A model generated the notes under the pieces. It made no database searches. It saw only the letters and a list, made by a program, of their open reading frames with translations, and had not been told where the DNA came from. Source: Ophthalmolycus amberensis (Eukaryota; Chordata; Actinopteri; Perciformes; Zoarcidae). Taken from it: DNA of 64,000 bases. The translations under genes were made by a program, and so were the position numbers. Shown here piece by piece: positions 54,019-63,537 of this stretch. Every line of letters begins with the position of its first letter. The stretch's first letter is position 1. The stretch covers positions 1 to 64,000 of the forward strand of contig JAFEUB010000726.1 of the NCBI GenBank assembly GCA_024529925.1. The letters run 5' to 3'.

Positions 54019-54279
54019 ACAAAAAGTGTACCTGGAGTGGCGCTCAGACAACATACAAAGCATCTGGAAAAAATTGCCGGACATTTCTGGGAAAAGCAAC
54101 TATTCATGAAACATCAAGAGGCTCTTGCAATGTCGCTTAGCATCGGACTAGCTTAGCTCCAGTTTACAATTCAAAACAATCCAACACTGAAGACTCCATA
54201 AAGCACCCAACTTACTCTACTATATGCCAACAAAGGAACATTTAACGAGGCAATATGTCCCCAAAACACAACTACCAGC

Positions 54280-54352
54280 TGCCGAAACCCGGGATTGAAC
54301 CAGGGACATTTAGATCTTCAGTCTAACGCTCTCCCAACTGAGCTATTTCGGC
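54280..54352 (-). tRNA. tRNA-Phe-GAA: tRNA-Phe (GAA), copy 156
   Basis: Consensus sequence; TTTT 54263-54266. Confidence 0.95.
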
Positions 54353-54603
54353 ACAAAAATTCTCCCTGGAGTGGCGCTCAGACAACATACAAAGCATCTG
54401 GAAAAAATTGCCGGACATTTCTGGGAAAAGCAACTATTCATGAAACATCAACTGGCTCTTGCAATGTCGCTTAGCATCGGACTAGCTTAGCTCCAGTTTA
54501 CAATTCAACACTGAAGACTCCATACAGCACTCAACTTACTCTACCATATGCCAACAAAGGAACATTTAACAAGGCAATATGTCCCCAAAACACAACTTCC
54601 AGC

Positions 54604-54676
54604 TGCCGAAACCCAGGATTGAACCAAGGACATTTAGATCTTCAGTCTAACGCTCTCCCAACTGAGCTATATCGGC
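54604..54676 (-). tRNA. tRNA-Phe-GAA: tRNA-Phe (GAA), copy 157, U6, U50 and U62 variant
   Basis: One mismatch (6-67) and two G·U pairs in the T stem; TTTT 54587-54590. Confidence 0.86.
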
Positions 54677-54927
54677 ACAAAAAGTGTACCTGGAGTGGCG
54701 CTCAGACAACATACAAAGCATCTGGAAAAAATTGCCGGACATTTCTGGGAAAAGCAACTATTCATGAAACATCAAGAGGCTCTTGCAATGTCGCTTAGCA
54801 TCGGACTAGCTTAGCTCCAGTTTACAATTCAACACTGAAGACTCCATACAGCACTCAACTTACTCTACCATATGCCAACAAAGGAACATTTAACAAGGCA
54901 ATATGTCCCCAAAACACAACTTCCAGC

Positions 54928-55000
54928 TGCCGAAACCCAGGATTGAACCAGGGACATTTAGATCTTCAGTCTAACGCTGTCCCAACTGAGCTATATCGGC
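54928..55000 (-). tRNA. tRNA-Phe-GAA: tRNA-Phe (GAA), copy 158, U6, C22 and U62 variant
   Basis: Haplotype of copy 148; TTTT 54911-54914. Confidence 0.82.
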
Positions 55001-55262
55001 ACAAAAAAGTGTACCTGGAGTGGCGCTCAGACAACATACAAAGCATCTGGAAAAAATTGCCGGACATTTCTGGGAAAAGCAACTATTCATGAAACATCAA
55101 GAGGCTCTTGCAATGTCGCTTAGCATCGGACTAGCTTAGCTCCAGTTTACAATTCAAAACAATCCAACACTGAAGACTCCATAAAGCACCCAACTTACTC
55201 TACTATATGCCAACAAAGGAACATTTAACGAGGCAATATGTCCCCAAAACACAACTACCAGC

Positions 55263-55335
55263 TGCCGAAACCCGGGATTGAACCAGGGACATTTAGATCT
55301 TCAGTCTAACGCTCTCCCAACTGAGCTATTTCGGC
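55263..55335 (-). tRNA. tRNA-Phe-GAA: tRNA-Phe (GAA), copy 159
   Basis: Consensus sequence; TTTT 55246-55249. Confidence 0.95.
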
Positions 55336-55586
55336 ACAAAAATTCTCCCTGGAGTGGCGCTCAGACAACATACAAAGCATCTGGAAAAAATTGCCGGACA
55401 TTTCTGGGAAAAGCAACTATTCATGAAACATCAACTGGCTCTTGCAATGTCGCTTAGCATCGGACTAGCTTAGCTCCAGTTTACAATTCAACACTGAAGA
55501 CTCCATACAGCACTCAACTTACTCTACCATATGCCAACAAAGGAACATTTAACAAGGCAATATGTCCCCAAAACACAACTTCCAGC

Positions 55587-55659
55587 TGCCGAAACCCGGG
55601 ATTGAACAAGGGACATTTAGATCTTCAGTCTAACGCTCTCCCAACTGAGCTATATCGGC
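55587..55659 (-). tRNA. tRNA-Phe-GAA: tRNA-Phe (GAA), copy 160, U6 and U52 variant
   Basis: U6·U67 and U52·C62 mismatches; TTTT 55570-55573. Confidence 0.82.
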
Positions 55660-55910
55660 ACAAAAAGTGTACCTGGAGTGGCGCTCAGACAACATACAAA
55701 GCATCTGGACAAAATTGCCGGACATTTCTGGGAAAAGCAACTATTCATGAAACATCAAGAGGCTCTTGCAATGTCGCTTAGCATCGGACTAGCTTAGCTC
55801 CAGTTTACAATTCAACACTGAAGACTCCATACAGCACTCAACTTACTCTACCATATGCCAACAAAGGAACATTTAACAAGGCAATATGTCCCCAAAACAC
55901 AACTTCCAGC

Positions 55911-55983
55911 TGCCGAAACCCAGGATTGAACCAGGGACATTTAGATCTTCAGTCTAACGCTCTCCCAACTGAGCTATATCGGC
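55911..55983 (-). tRNA. tRNA-Phe-GAA: tRNA-Phe (GAA), copy 161, U6 and U62 variant
   Basis: U6·U67 mismatch, G52·U62 wobble; TTTT 55894-55897. Confidence 0.88.
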
Positions 55984-56244
55984 ACAAAAAGTGTACCTGG
56001 AGTGGCGCTCAGACAACATACAAAGCATCTGGAAAAAATTGCCGGACATTTCTGGGAAAAGCAACTATTCATGAAACATCAAGAGGCTCTTGCAATGTCG
56101 CTTAGCATCGGACTAGCTTAGCTCCAGTTTACAATTCAAAACAATCCAACACTGAAGACTCCATAAAGCACCCAACTTACTCTACCATGTGCCGACAAAG
56201 GAACATTTAACGAGGCAATATGTCCCCAAAACACAACTTCCAGC

Positions 56245-56317
56245 TGCCGAAACCCGGGATTGAACAAGGGACATTTAGATCTTCAGTCTAACGCTCTCCC
56301 AACTGAGCTATTTCGGC
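56245..56317 (-). tRNA. tRNA-Phe-GAA: tRNA-Phe (GAA), copy 162, U52 variant
   Basis: U52·C62 mismatch in the T stem; TTTT 56228-56231. Confidence 0.87.
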
Positions 56318-56568
56318 ATAAAAAGTCGACCTGGAGTGGCGCTCAGACAACATACAAAGCATCTGGAAAAAATTGCCGGACATTTCTGGGAAAAGCAACT
56401 ATTCATGAAACATCAACTGGCTCTTGCAATGTCGCTTAGCATCGGACTAGCTTAGCTCCAGTTTACAATTCAACACTGAAGACTCCATGCAGCACTCAAC
56501 TTACTCTACCATATGCCAACAAAGGAACATTTAACAAGGCAATATGTCCCCAAAACACAACTTCCAGC

Positions 56569-56641
56569 TGCCGAAACCCAGAATTGAACCAGGGACATTT
56601 AGATCTTCAGTCTAACGCTCTCCCAACTGAGCTATATCGGC
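56569..56641 (-). tRNA. tRNA-Phe-GAA: tRNA-Phe (GAA), copy 163, U6, U60 and U62 variant
   Basis: U6·U67 mismatch, T-loop C60 to T, G52·U62 wobble; TTTT 56552-56555. Confidence 0.85.
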
Positions 56642-56892
56642 ACAAAAAGTGTACCTGGAGTGGCGCTCAGACAACATACAAAGCATCTGGACAAAATTGC
56701 CGGACATTTCTGGGAAAAGCAACTATTCATGAAACATCAAGAGGCTCTTGCAATGTCGCTTAGCATCGGACTAGCTTAGCTCCAGTTTACAATTCAACAC
56801 TGAAGACTCCATACAGCACTCAACTTACTCTACCATATGCCAACAAAGGAACATTTAACAAGGCAATATGTCCCCAAAACACAACTTCCAGC

Positions 56893-56965
56893 TGCCGAAA
56901 CCCAGGATTGAACCAGGGACATTTAGATCTTCAGTCTAACGCTCTCCCAACTGAGCTATATCGGC
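56893..56965 (-). tRNA. tRNA-Phe-GAA: tRNA-Phe (GAA), copy 164, U6 and U62 variant
   Basis: U6·U67 mismatch, G52·U62 wobble; TTTT 56876-56879. Confidence 0.88.
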
Positions 56966-57226
56966 ACAAAAAGTGTACCTGGAGTGGCGCTCAGACAACA
57001 TACAAAGCATCTGGAAAAAATTGCCGGACATTTCTGGGAAAAGCAACTATTCATGAAACATCAAGAGGCTCTTGCAATGTCGCTTAGCATCGGACTAGCT
57101 TAGCTCCAGTTTACAATTCAAAACAATCCAACACTGAAGACTCCATAAAGCACCCAACTTACTCTACCATGTGCCGACAAAGGAACATTTAACGAGGCAA
57201 TATGTCCCCAAAACACAACTTCCAGC

Positions 57227-57299
57227 TGCCGAAACCCGGGATTGAACCAGGGACATTTAGATCTTCAGTCTAACGCTCTCCCAACTGAGCTATTTCGGC
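57227..57299 (-). tRNA. tRNA-Phe-GAA: tRNA-Phe (GAA), copy 165
   Basis: Consensus sequence; TTTT 57210-57213. Confidence 0.95.
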
Positions 57300-57560
57300 A
57301 CAAAAAGTCGACCTGGAGTGGCGCTCAGACAACATACAAAGCATCTGGAAAAAATTGCCGGACATTTCTGGGAAAAGCAACTATTCATGAAACATCAAGA
57401 GGCTCTTGCAATGTCGCTTAGCATCGGACTAGCTTAGCTCCAGTTTACAATTCAAAACAATCCAACACTGAAGACTCCATAAAGCACCGAACTTACTCTA
57501 CTATATGCCAACAAAGGAACATTTAACGAGGCAATATGTCCCCAAAACACAACTTCCAGC

Positions 57561-57633
57561 TGCCGAAACCCGGGATTGAACCAGGCACATTTAGATCTTC
57601 AGTCTAACGCTCTCCCAACTGAGCTATTTCGGC
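57561..57633 (-). tRNA. tRNA-Phe-GAA: tRNA-Phe (GAA), copy 166, G48 variant
   Basis: G15·G48; TTTT 57544-57547. Confidence 0.9.
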
Positions 57634-57895
57634 ACAAAAAGTCTACCTGGAGTGGCGCTCAGACAACATACAAAGCATCTGGAAAAAAATTGCCGGACAT
57701 TTCTGGGAAAAGCAACTATTCATGAACCATTAAGTGGCTCTTGCAATGTCGCTGAGCATCGGACTAGCTTAGCTCCAGTTTACAATTCAAAACAATCCAA
57801 CACTGAAGACTCCATAAAGCACCCAACTTACTCTACCATGTGCCGACAAAGGAACATTTAACGAGGCAATATGTCCCCAAAACACAACTTCCAGC

Positions 57896-57968
57896 TGCCG
57901 AAACCCGGGATTGAACCAGGGACATTTAGATCTTCAGTCTAACGCTCTCCCAACTGAGCTATTTCGGC
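57896..57968 (-). tRNA. tRNA-Phe-GAA: tRNA-Phe (GAA), copy 167
   Basis: Consensus sequence; TTTT 57879-57882. Confidence 0.95.
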
Positions 57969-58219
57969 ACAAAAAGTCTACCTGGAGTGGCGCTCAGACA
58001 ACATACAAAGCATCTGGAAAAAATTGCTGGACATTTCTGGGAAAAGCAACTATTCATGAAACATCAACTGGCTCTTGCAATGTCGCTTAGCATCGGACTA
58101 GCTTAGCTCCAGTTTACAATTCAACACTGAAGACTCCATACAGCACTCAACTTACTCTACCATATGCCAACAAAGGAACATTTAACAAGGCAATATGTCC
58201 CCAAAACACAACTACCAGC

Positions 58220-58292
58220 TGCCGAAACCCGGGATTGAACCAGGGACATTTAGATCTTCAGTCTAACGCTCTCCCAACTGAGCTATTTCGGC
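58220..58292 (-). tRNA. tRNA-Phe-GAA: tRNA-Phe (GAA), copy 168
   Basis: Consensus sequence; TTTT 58203-58206. Confidence 0.95.
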
Positions 58293-58553
58293 AAAAAAAG
58301 GGTGTCTGGAGTGGCTCTCAGACAACATACAAAGCATCTGGAAAAAATTGCCGGACATTTCTGGGAAAAGCAACTATTCATGAAACATCAAGAGGCTCTT
58401 GCAATGTCGCTTAGCATCGGACTAGCTTAGCTCCAGTTTACAATTCAAAACAATCCAACACTGAAGACTCCATAAAGCACCGAACTTACTCTACTATATG
58501 CCAACAAAGGAACATTTAACGAGGCAATATGTCCCCAAAACACAACTTCCAGC

Positions 58554-58626
58554 TGCCGAAACCCGGGATTGAACCAGGCACATTTAGATCTTCAGTCTAA
58601 CGCTCTCCCAACTGAGCTATTTCGGC
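58554..58626 (-). tRNA. tRNA-Phe-GAA: tRNA-Phe (GAA), copy 169, G48 variant
   Basis: G15·G48; TTTT 58537-58540. Confidence 0.9.
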
Positions 58627-58888
58627 ACAAAAAGTCTACCTGGAGTGGCGCTCAGACAACATACAAAGCATCTGGAAAAAAATTGCCGGACATTTCTGGG
58701 AAAAGCAACTATTCATGAACCATTAAGTGGGTCTTGCAATGTCGCTGAGCATCGGACTAGCTTAGCTCCAGTTTACAATTCAAAACAATCCAACACTGAA
58801 GACTCCATAAAGCACCCAACTTACTCTACCATGTGCCGACAAAGGAACATTTAACGAGGCAATATGTCCCCAAAACACAACTTCCAGC

Positions 58889-58961
58889 TGCCGAAACCCG
58901 GGATTGAACCAGGGACATCTAGATCTTCAGTCTAACGCTCTCCCAACTGAGCTATTTCGGC
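58889..58961 (-). tRNA. tRNA-Phe-GAA: tRNA-Phe (GAA), copy 170, G43 variant
   Basis: A43 to G gives a U27·G43 wobble; TTTT 58872-58875. Confidence 0.92.
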
Positions 58962-59212
58962 ACAAAAAGTCTACCTGGAGTGGCGCTCAGACAACATACA
59001 AAGCATCTGGAAAAAATTGCTGGACATTTCTGGGAAAAGCAACTATTCATGAAACATCAACTGGCTCTTGCAATGTCGCTTAGCATCGGACTAGCTTAGC
59101 TCCAGTTTACAATTCAACACTGAAGACTCCAACCAGCACTCAACTTACTCTACCATATGCCAACAAAGGAACATTTAACAAGGCAATATGTCCCCAAAAC
59201 ACAACTTCCAGC

Positions 59213-59285
59213 TGCCGAAACCCGGGATTGAACCAGGGACATTTAGATCTTCAGTCTAACGCTCTCCCAACTGAGCTATATCAGC
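59213..59285 (-). tRNA. tRNA-Phe-GAA: tRNA-Phe (GAA), copy 171, U3 and U6 variant
   Basis: U3·G70 wobble plus U6·U67 mismatch in one acceptor stem; TTTT 59196-59199. Confidence 0.86.
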
Positions 59286-59546
59286 ACAAAAAGTGTACCT
59301 GGAGTGGCGCTCAGACAACATACAAAGCATCTGGAAAAAATTGCCGGACATTTCTGGGAAAAGCAACTATTCATGAAACATCAAGAGGCTCTTGCAATGT
59401 CGCTTAGCATCGGACTAGCTTAGCTCCAGTTTACAATTCAAAACAATCCAACACTGAAGACTCCATAAAGCACCGAACTTACTCTACTATATGCCAACAA
59501 AGGAACATTTAACGAGGCAATATGTCCCCAAAACACAACTTCCAGC

Positions 59547-59619
59547 TGCCGAAACCCGGGATTGAACCAGGCACATTTAGATCTTCAGTCTAACGCTCTC
59601 CCAACTGAGCTATTTCGGC
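59547..59619 (-). tRNA. tRNA-Phe-GAA: tRNA-Phe (GAA), copy 172, G48 variant
   Basis: G15·G48; TTTT 59530-59533. Confidence 0.9.
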
Positions 59620-59881
59620 ACAAAAAGTCTACCTGGAGTGGCGCTCAGACAACATACAAAGCATCTGGAAAAAAATTGCCGGACATTTCTGGGAAAAGCA
59701 ACTATTCATGAACCATTAAGTGGGTCTTGCAATGTCGCTGAGCATCGGACTAGCTTAGCTCCAGTTTACAATTCAAAACAATCCAACACTGAAGACTCCA
59801 TAAAGCACCCAACTTACTCTACCATGTGCCGACAAAGGAACATTTAACGAGGCAATATGTCCCCAAAACACAACTTCCAGC

Positions 59882-59954
59882 TGCCGAAACCCGGGATTGA
59901 ACCAGGGACATCTAGATCTTCAGTCTAACGCTCTCCCAACTGAGCTATTTCGGC
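59882..59954 (-). tRNA. tRNA-Phe-GAA: tRNA-Phe (GAA), copy 173, G43 variant
   Basis: U27·G43 wobble; TTTT 59865-59868. Confidence 0.92.
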
Positions 59955-60205
59955 ACAAAAAGTCTACCTGGAGTGGCGCTCAGACAACATACAAAGCATC
60001 TGGAAAAAATTGCTGGACATTTCTGGGAAAAGCAACTATTCATGAAACATCAACTGGCTCTTGCAATGTCGCTTAGCATCGGACTAGCTTAGCTCCAGTT
60101 TACAATTCAACACTGAAGACTCCAACCAGCACTCAACTTACTCTACCATATGCCAACAAAGGAACATTTAACAAGGCAATATGTCCCCAAAACACAACTT
60201 CCAGC

Positions 60206-60278
60206 TGCCGAAACCCGGGATTGAACCAGGGACATTTAGATCTTCAGTCTAACGCTCTCCCAACTGAGCTATATCAGC
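60206..60278 (-). tRNA. tRNA-Phe-GAA: tRNA-Phe (GAA), copy 174, U3 and U6 variant
   Basis: Same acceptor as copy 171; TTTT 60189-60192. Confidence 0.86.
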
Positions 60279-60539
60279 ACAAAAAGTGTACCTGGAGTGG
60301 CGCTCAGACAACATACAAAGCATCTGGAAAAAATTGCCGGACATTTCTGGGAAAAGCAACTATTCATGAAACATCAAGAGGCTCTTGCAATGTCGCTTAG
60401 CATCGGACTAGCTTAGCTCCAGTTTACAATTCAAAACAATCCAACACTGAAGACTCCATAAAGCACCCAACTTACTCTACTATATGCCAACAAAGGAACA
60501 TTTAACGAGGCAATATGTCCCCAAAACACAACTTCCAGC

Positions 60540-60612
60540 TGCCGAAACCCGGGATTGAACCAGGAACATTTAGATCTTCAGTCTAACGCTCTCCCAACTG
60601 CGCTATTTCGGC
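60540..60612 (-). tRNA. tRNA-Phe-GAA: tRNA-Phe (GAA), copy 175, G12 and U48 variant
   Basis: T12 to G breaks D-stem pair 12-23 and changes the A box; C48 to T. TTTT 60523-60526. Confidence 0.83.
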
Positions 60613-60873
60613 ACAAAAAGTCTACCTGGAGTGGCGCTCAGACAACATACAAAGCATCTGGAAAAAATTGCCGGACATTTCTGGGAAAAGCAACTATTCA
60701 TGAACCATCAAGTGGCTCTTGCAATGTCGCTGAGCATCGGACTAGCTTAGCTCCAGTTTACAATTCAAAACAATCCAACACTGAAGACTCCATAAAGCAC
60801 CCAACTTACTCTACCATATGCCGACAAAGGAACATTTAACGAGGCAATATGTCCCCAACACACAACTTCCAGC

Positions 60874-60946
60874 TGACGAAACCCTGGATTGAACCAGGAA
60901 CATTTAGATCTTCAGTTGAACGCGCTCCCAACTGAGCTATTTCGGC
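60874..60946 (-). tRNA. tRNA-Phe-like, copy 176, heavily changed pseudogene
   Basis: A23 to C, A29 to C, G30 to A, C48 to T, C62 to A and G71 to T damage four stems, and the trailer is TGTTGG. The GAA anticodon survives. Confidence 0.65.
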
Positions 60947-61196
60947 ACACAAAGTCTACCTGGAGTGGCGCTCAGACAACATACAAAGCATCTGGAAAAA
61001 TTGCCGAACATTTCAGGGAAAAGCAACTATCCATGAACCATCAAGAGGCTCTTGCACTGTCGCTTAGCATCGGACTAGCTTAGCTCTAGTTTACAATTCA
61101 ACACTGAAGACTCCATAAAGCACCCAACTTACTCTACTATATGCCAACAAAGGAACATTTAACGAGGAAATATGTCCCCAAAACACAACTTCCAGC

Positions 61197-61269
61197 TGCC
61201 GAAACCCTGGATTGAACCAGGGACATTTAGATCTTCAGTCTAACGCTCTCCCAACTGAGCTATTTCGGC
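61197..61269 (-). tRNA. tRNA-Phe-GAA: tRNA-Phe (GAA), copy 177, A62 variant
   Basis: G52·A62 mismatch; TTTT 61180-61183. Confidence 0.87.
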
Positions 61270-61529
61270 ACAAAAAGTCTACCTGGAGTGGCGCTCAGAC
61301 AACATACAAAGCATCTGGAAAAATTGCCGGACATTTCTGGGAAAAGTAACTGTTCATGAAACATCAAGAGGCTCTTGCAATGTCGCTGAGCATCGGACTA
61401 GCTTAGCTCCAGTTTACAATTCAAAACAATCCAACACTGAAGACTCCATAAAGCACCCAACTTACTCTACGCTATGCCAACAAAGGAACATTTAACGAGG
61501 TAATATGTCCCCAAAGCACAACTTCCAGC

Positions 61530-61602
61530 TGCCGAAACCCGGGATTGAACCAGGGACATTTAGATCTTCAGTCTAACGCTCTCCCAACTGAGCTATTTCG
61601 GC
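61530..61602 (-). tRNA. tRNA-Phe-GAA: tRNA-Phe (GAA), copy 178, terminator lost
   Basis: Consensus body; the run is cut to CTTT (61513-61516). Confidence 0.92.
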
Positions 61603-61853
61603 ACAAAAAGGGTGCCTGGAGTGGCTCTCAGACAACATACAAAGCATCTGGAAAAAATTGCCGGACATTTCTGGGAAAAGCAACTATTGATGAACCATCA
61701 AGTGGCCCTTGCAATGTCGCTTAGCATCGGACTAGCTTAGCTCCAGTTTACAATTCAACACTGAAGACTCCATACAGCACTCAACTTACTCTCCCATATG
61801 CCAACAAAGGAACATTTAACGAGGCAATATGTCCCCAAAACACAACTTCAAGC

Positions 61854-61926
61854 TGCCGAAACCCGGGATTGAACGAGGGACATTTAGATCTTCAGTTGAA
61901 CGCGCTCCCAACTGAGCTATTTCGGC
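61854..61926 (-). tRNA. tRNA-Phe-like, copy 179, heavily changed pseudogene
   Basis: Shares C23, C29 and A30 with copy 176 and adds G52 to C (C52·C62). TTTT 61837-61840. Confidence 0.68.
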
Positions 61927-62186
61927 ACACAAAGTCTACCTGGAGTGGCGCTCAGACAACATACAAAGCATCTGGAAAAATTGCCGAACATTTCAGGGAA
62001 AAGCAACTATCCATGAACCATCAAGAGGCTCTTGCACTGTCGCTTAGCATTGGACTAGCTTAGCTCCAGTTTACAATTCAAAACAATCCAACACTGAAGA
62101 CTCCATAAAGCACCCAACTTACTCTACTATATGCCAACAAAGGAACATTTAACGAGGCAATATGTCCCCAAAACACAACTTCCAGC

Positions 62187-62259
62187 TGCCGAAACCCGGG
62201 ATTGAACCAGGGACATTTAGATCTTCAGTCTAACGCTCTCCCAACTGAGCTATTTCAGC
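62187..62259 (-). tRNA. tRNA-Phe-GAA: tRNA-Phe (GAA), copy 180, U3 variant
   Basis: U3·G70 wobble; TTTT 62170-62173. Confidence 0.92.
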
Positions 62260-62510
62260 ACAAAAAGTCTACCTGGAGAGGCGCTCAGACAACATACAAA
62301 GCATCTGGAAAAAATTGCCGAACATTTCAGGGAAAAGCAACTATCCATGAACCATCAAGAGGCTCTTGCACTGTCGCTTAGCATCGGACTAGCTTAGCTC
62401 TAGTTTACAATTCAACACCGAAGACTCCATACAGCACTCAACTTACTCTACCATATGCCAACAAAGGAACATTTAACAAGGCAATATGTCCCCAAAACAC
62501 AACTTCCAGC

Positions 62511-62583
62511 TGCCAAAACCCGGGATTGAACAAGGGACATTTAGATCTTCAGTCTAACGCTCTCCCAACTGAGCTATTTCGGC
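62511..62583 (-). tRNA. tRNA-Phe-GAA: tRNA-Phe (GAA), copy 181, U69 and U52 variant
   Basis: G4·U69 wobble and U52·C62 mismatch; TTTT 62494-62497. Confidence 0.84.
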
Positions 62584-62844
62584 ACAAAAAGTCTACCTGG
62601 AGAGGCGCTCAGACAACATACAAAGCATCTGGAAAAAATTGCCGAACATTTCAGGGAAAAGCAACTGTCCATGAACCATCAAGAGGCTCTTGCAATGTCG
62701 CTTAGCATCGGACTAGCTTAGCTCTAGTTTACAATTCAAAACAATCCAACACTGAAGACTCCATAAAGCACCCAACTTACTCGACTATATGCCAACAAAG
62801 GAACATTTAACGAGGCAATATGTCCCCAAAACACAACTTCCAGC

Positions 62845-62917
62845 CGCCAAAACCCAGGATTGAACCAGGGACATTTAGATCTTCAGTCTAACGCTCTCCC
62901 AACTGAGCTATTTCGGC
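62845..62917 (-). tRNA. tRNA-Phe-GAA: tRNA-Phe (GAA), copy 182, discriminator G73
   Basis: A73 to G changes a PheRS identity base; also G4·U69 and G52·U62 wobbles. TTTT 62828-62831. Confidence 0.84.
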
Positions 62918-63168
62918 ACAAAAAGTCTACCTGGAGTGGCGCTCAGACAACATACAAAGCATCTGGAAACAATTGCCTGACATTTCTGGGAAAAGCAACT
63001 ATTCATGCAACATCAACTGGCTCTTGCAATGTCGCTTAGCATCGGACTAGCTTAGCTCCAGTTTACAATTCAACACTGACGACTCCATACAGCACTCAAC
63101 TTACTCTACCATATGCCAACAAAGGAACATTTCACGAGGCAATATGTCCCCAAAACACAACTTCCAGC

Positions 63169-63241
63169 TGCCGAAACCCGGGATTGAACCAGGGACACTT
63201 AGATTTTCAGTCTAACGCTCTCCCAACTGAGCTATTTCGGC
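63169..63241 (-). tRNA. tRNA-Phe-GAA: tRNA-Phe (GAA), copy 183, A37 variant
   Basis: G37 to A and A44 to G. The spacer 5' of the gene has a ~12 bp deletion (GAAACATCAACTG region, near 63332). TTTT 63152-63155. Last complete copy. Confidence 0.86.
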
Positions 63242-63495
63242 ACAAAAAGTCTACCTGGAGTGGCGCTCAGACAACATACAAAGCATCTGGAAAAAATTGC
63301 CAGACATTTCTGGGAAAAGCAACTATTCATGAAGAGGCTCTTGCAATGTCGCTTAGCATCGGACTAGCTTAGCACCAGTTTACAATTCAAAACAATCCAA
63401 CACTGAAGACTCCATACAGCACTCAACTTACTCTACCATATGCCAACAAAGGAACATTTAACAAGGCAATATGTCCCCAAAACACAACTTCCAGC

Positions 63496-63537
63496 AGCCG
63501 AAACCCGGGATTGAACCAGGGACATTTAGATTTTCAG
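63496..63537 (-). pseudogene. Truncated tRNA-Phe, copy 184 (3' half only), array edge
   Basis: Only the anticodon loop to the 3' end remains. Array homology stops after TTTTCAG inside the anticodon loop, and unrelated DNA follows. With the A box gone it cannot be transcribed as a tRNA. It also has T73 and A37, and the A37 is shared with copy 183. Confidence 0.85.

Larger units (their letters stand above)
57561..60539. repeat. 993 bp three-unit higher-order repeat, three periods
   Basis: Copies 166, 169 and 172 are exactly 993 bp apart. Periods two and three share G43 (copies 170, 173), U6 plus U3 (copies 171, 174) and GTGGGTCTT in the spacer. Period one differs in its third unit. Confidence 0.85.
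273..63537 (-). repeat. Tandem array of tRNA-Phe(GAA) units, interrupted by two LTR-like insertions
   Basis: The array has 183 complete units and one truncated unit, spaced mostly 324 or 334 bp apart, and every unit carries one minus-strand tRNA-Phe gene. The ~250 bp spacer is as conserved as the gene, so the whole unit is amplified and homogenised, not only the tRNA. Two spacer forms exist. The short form reads CAACACTGAAG after AATT. The long form has ten more bases (CAAAACAATCC before AACACTG) and usually continues ATAAAGCACC in place of ATACAGCACT. In 273-4864 the two forms mostly alternate, giving a ~658 bp dimer. The array is split by LTR-like elements at 4865-6252 and 9233-10621. Unit order suggests unequal crossing-over and block duplication. 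The pattern resembles known large tRNA gene clusters of fish and frogs (inference). Confidence 0.97.

Noticed and set aside
273..63537. CRISPR array
   Set aside because: The repeat unit is 330 bp with a conserved spacer and a full tRNA. No unique short spacers or Cas genes are present.
273..63537. tRNA-derived SINE family
   Set aside because: The tRNA part is a complete, foldable tRNA-Phe. Units are strictly head-to-tail with no A-rich tail or target duplications.
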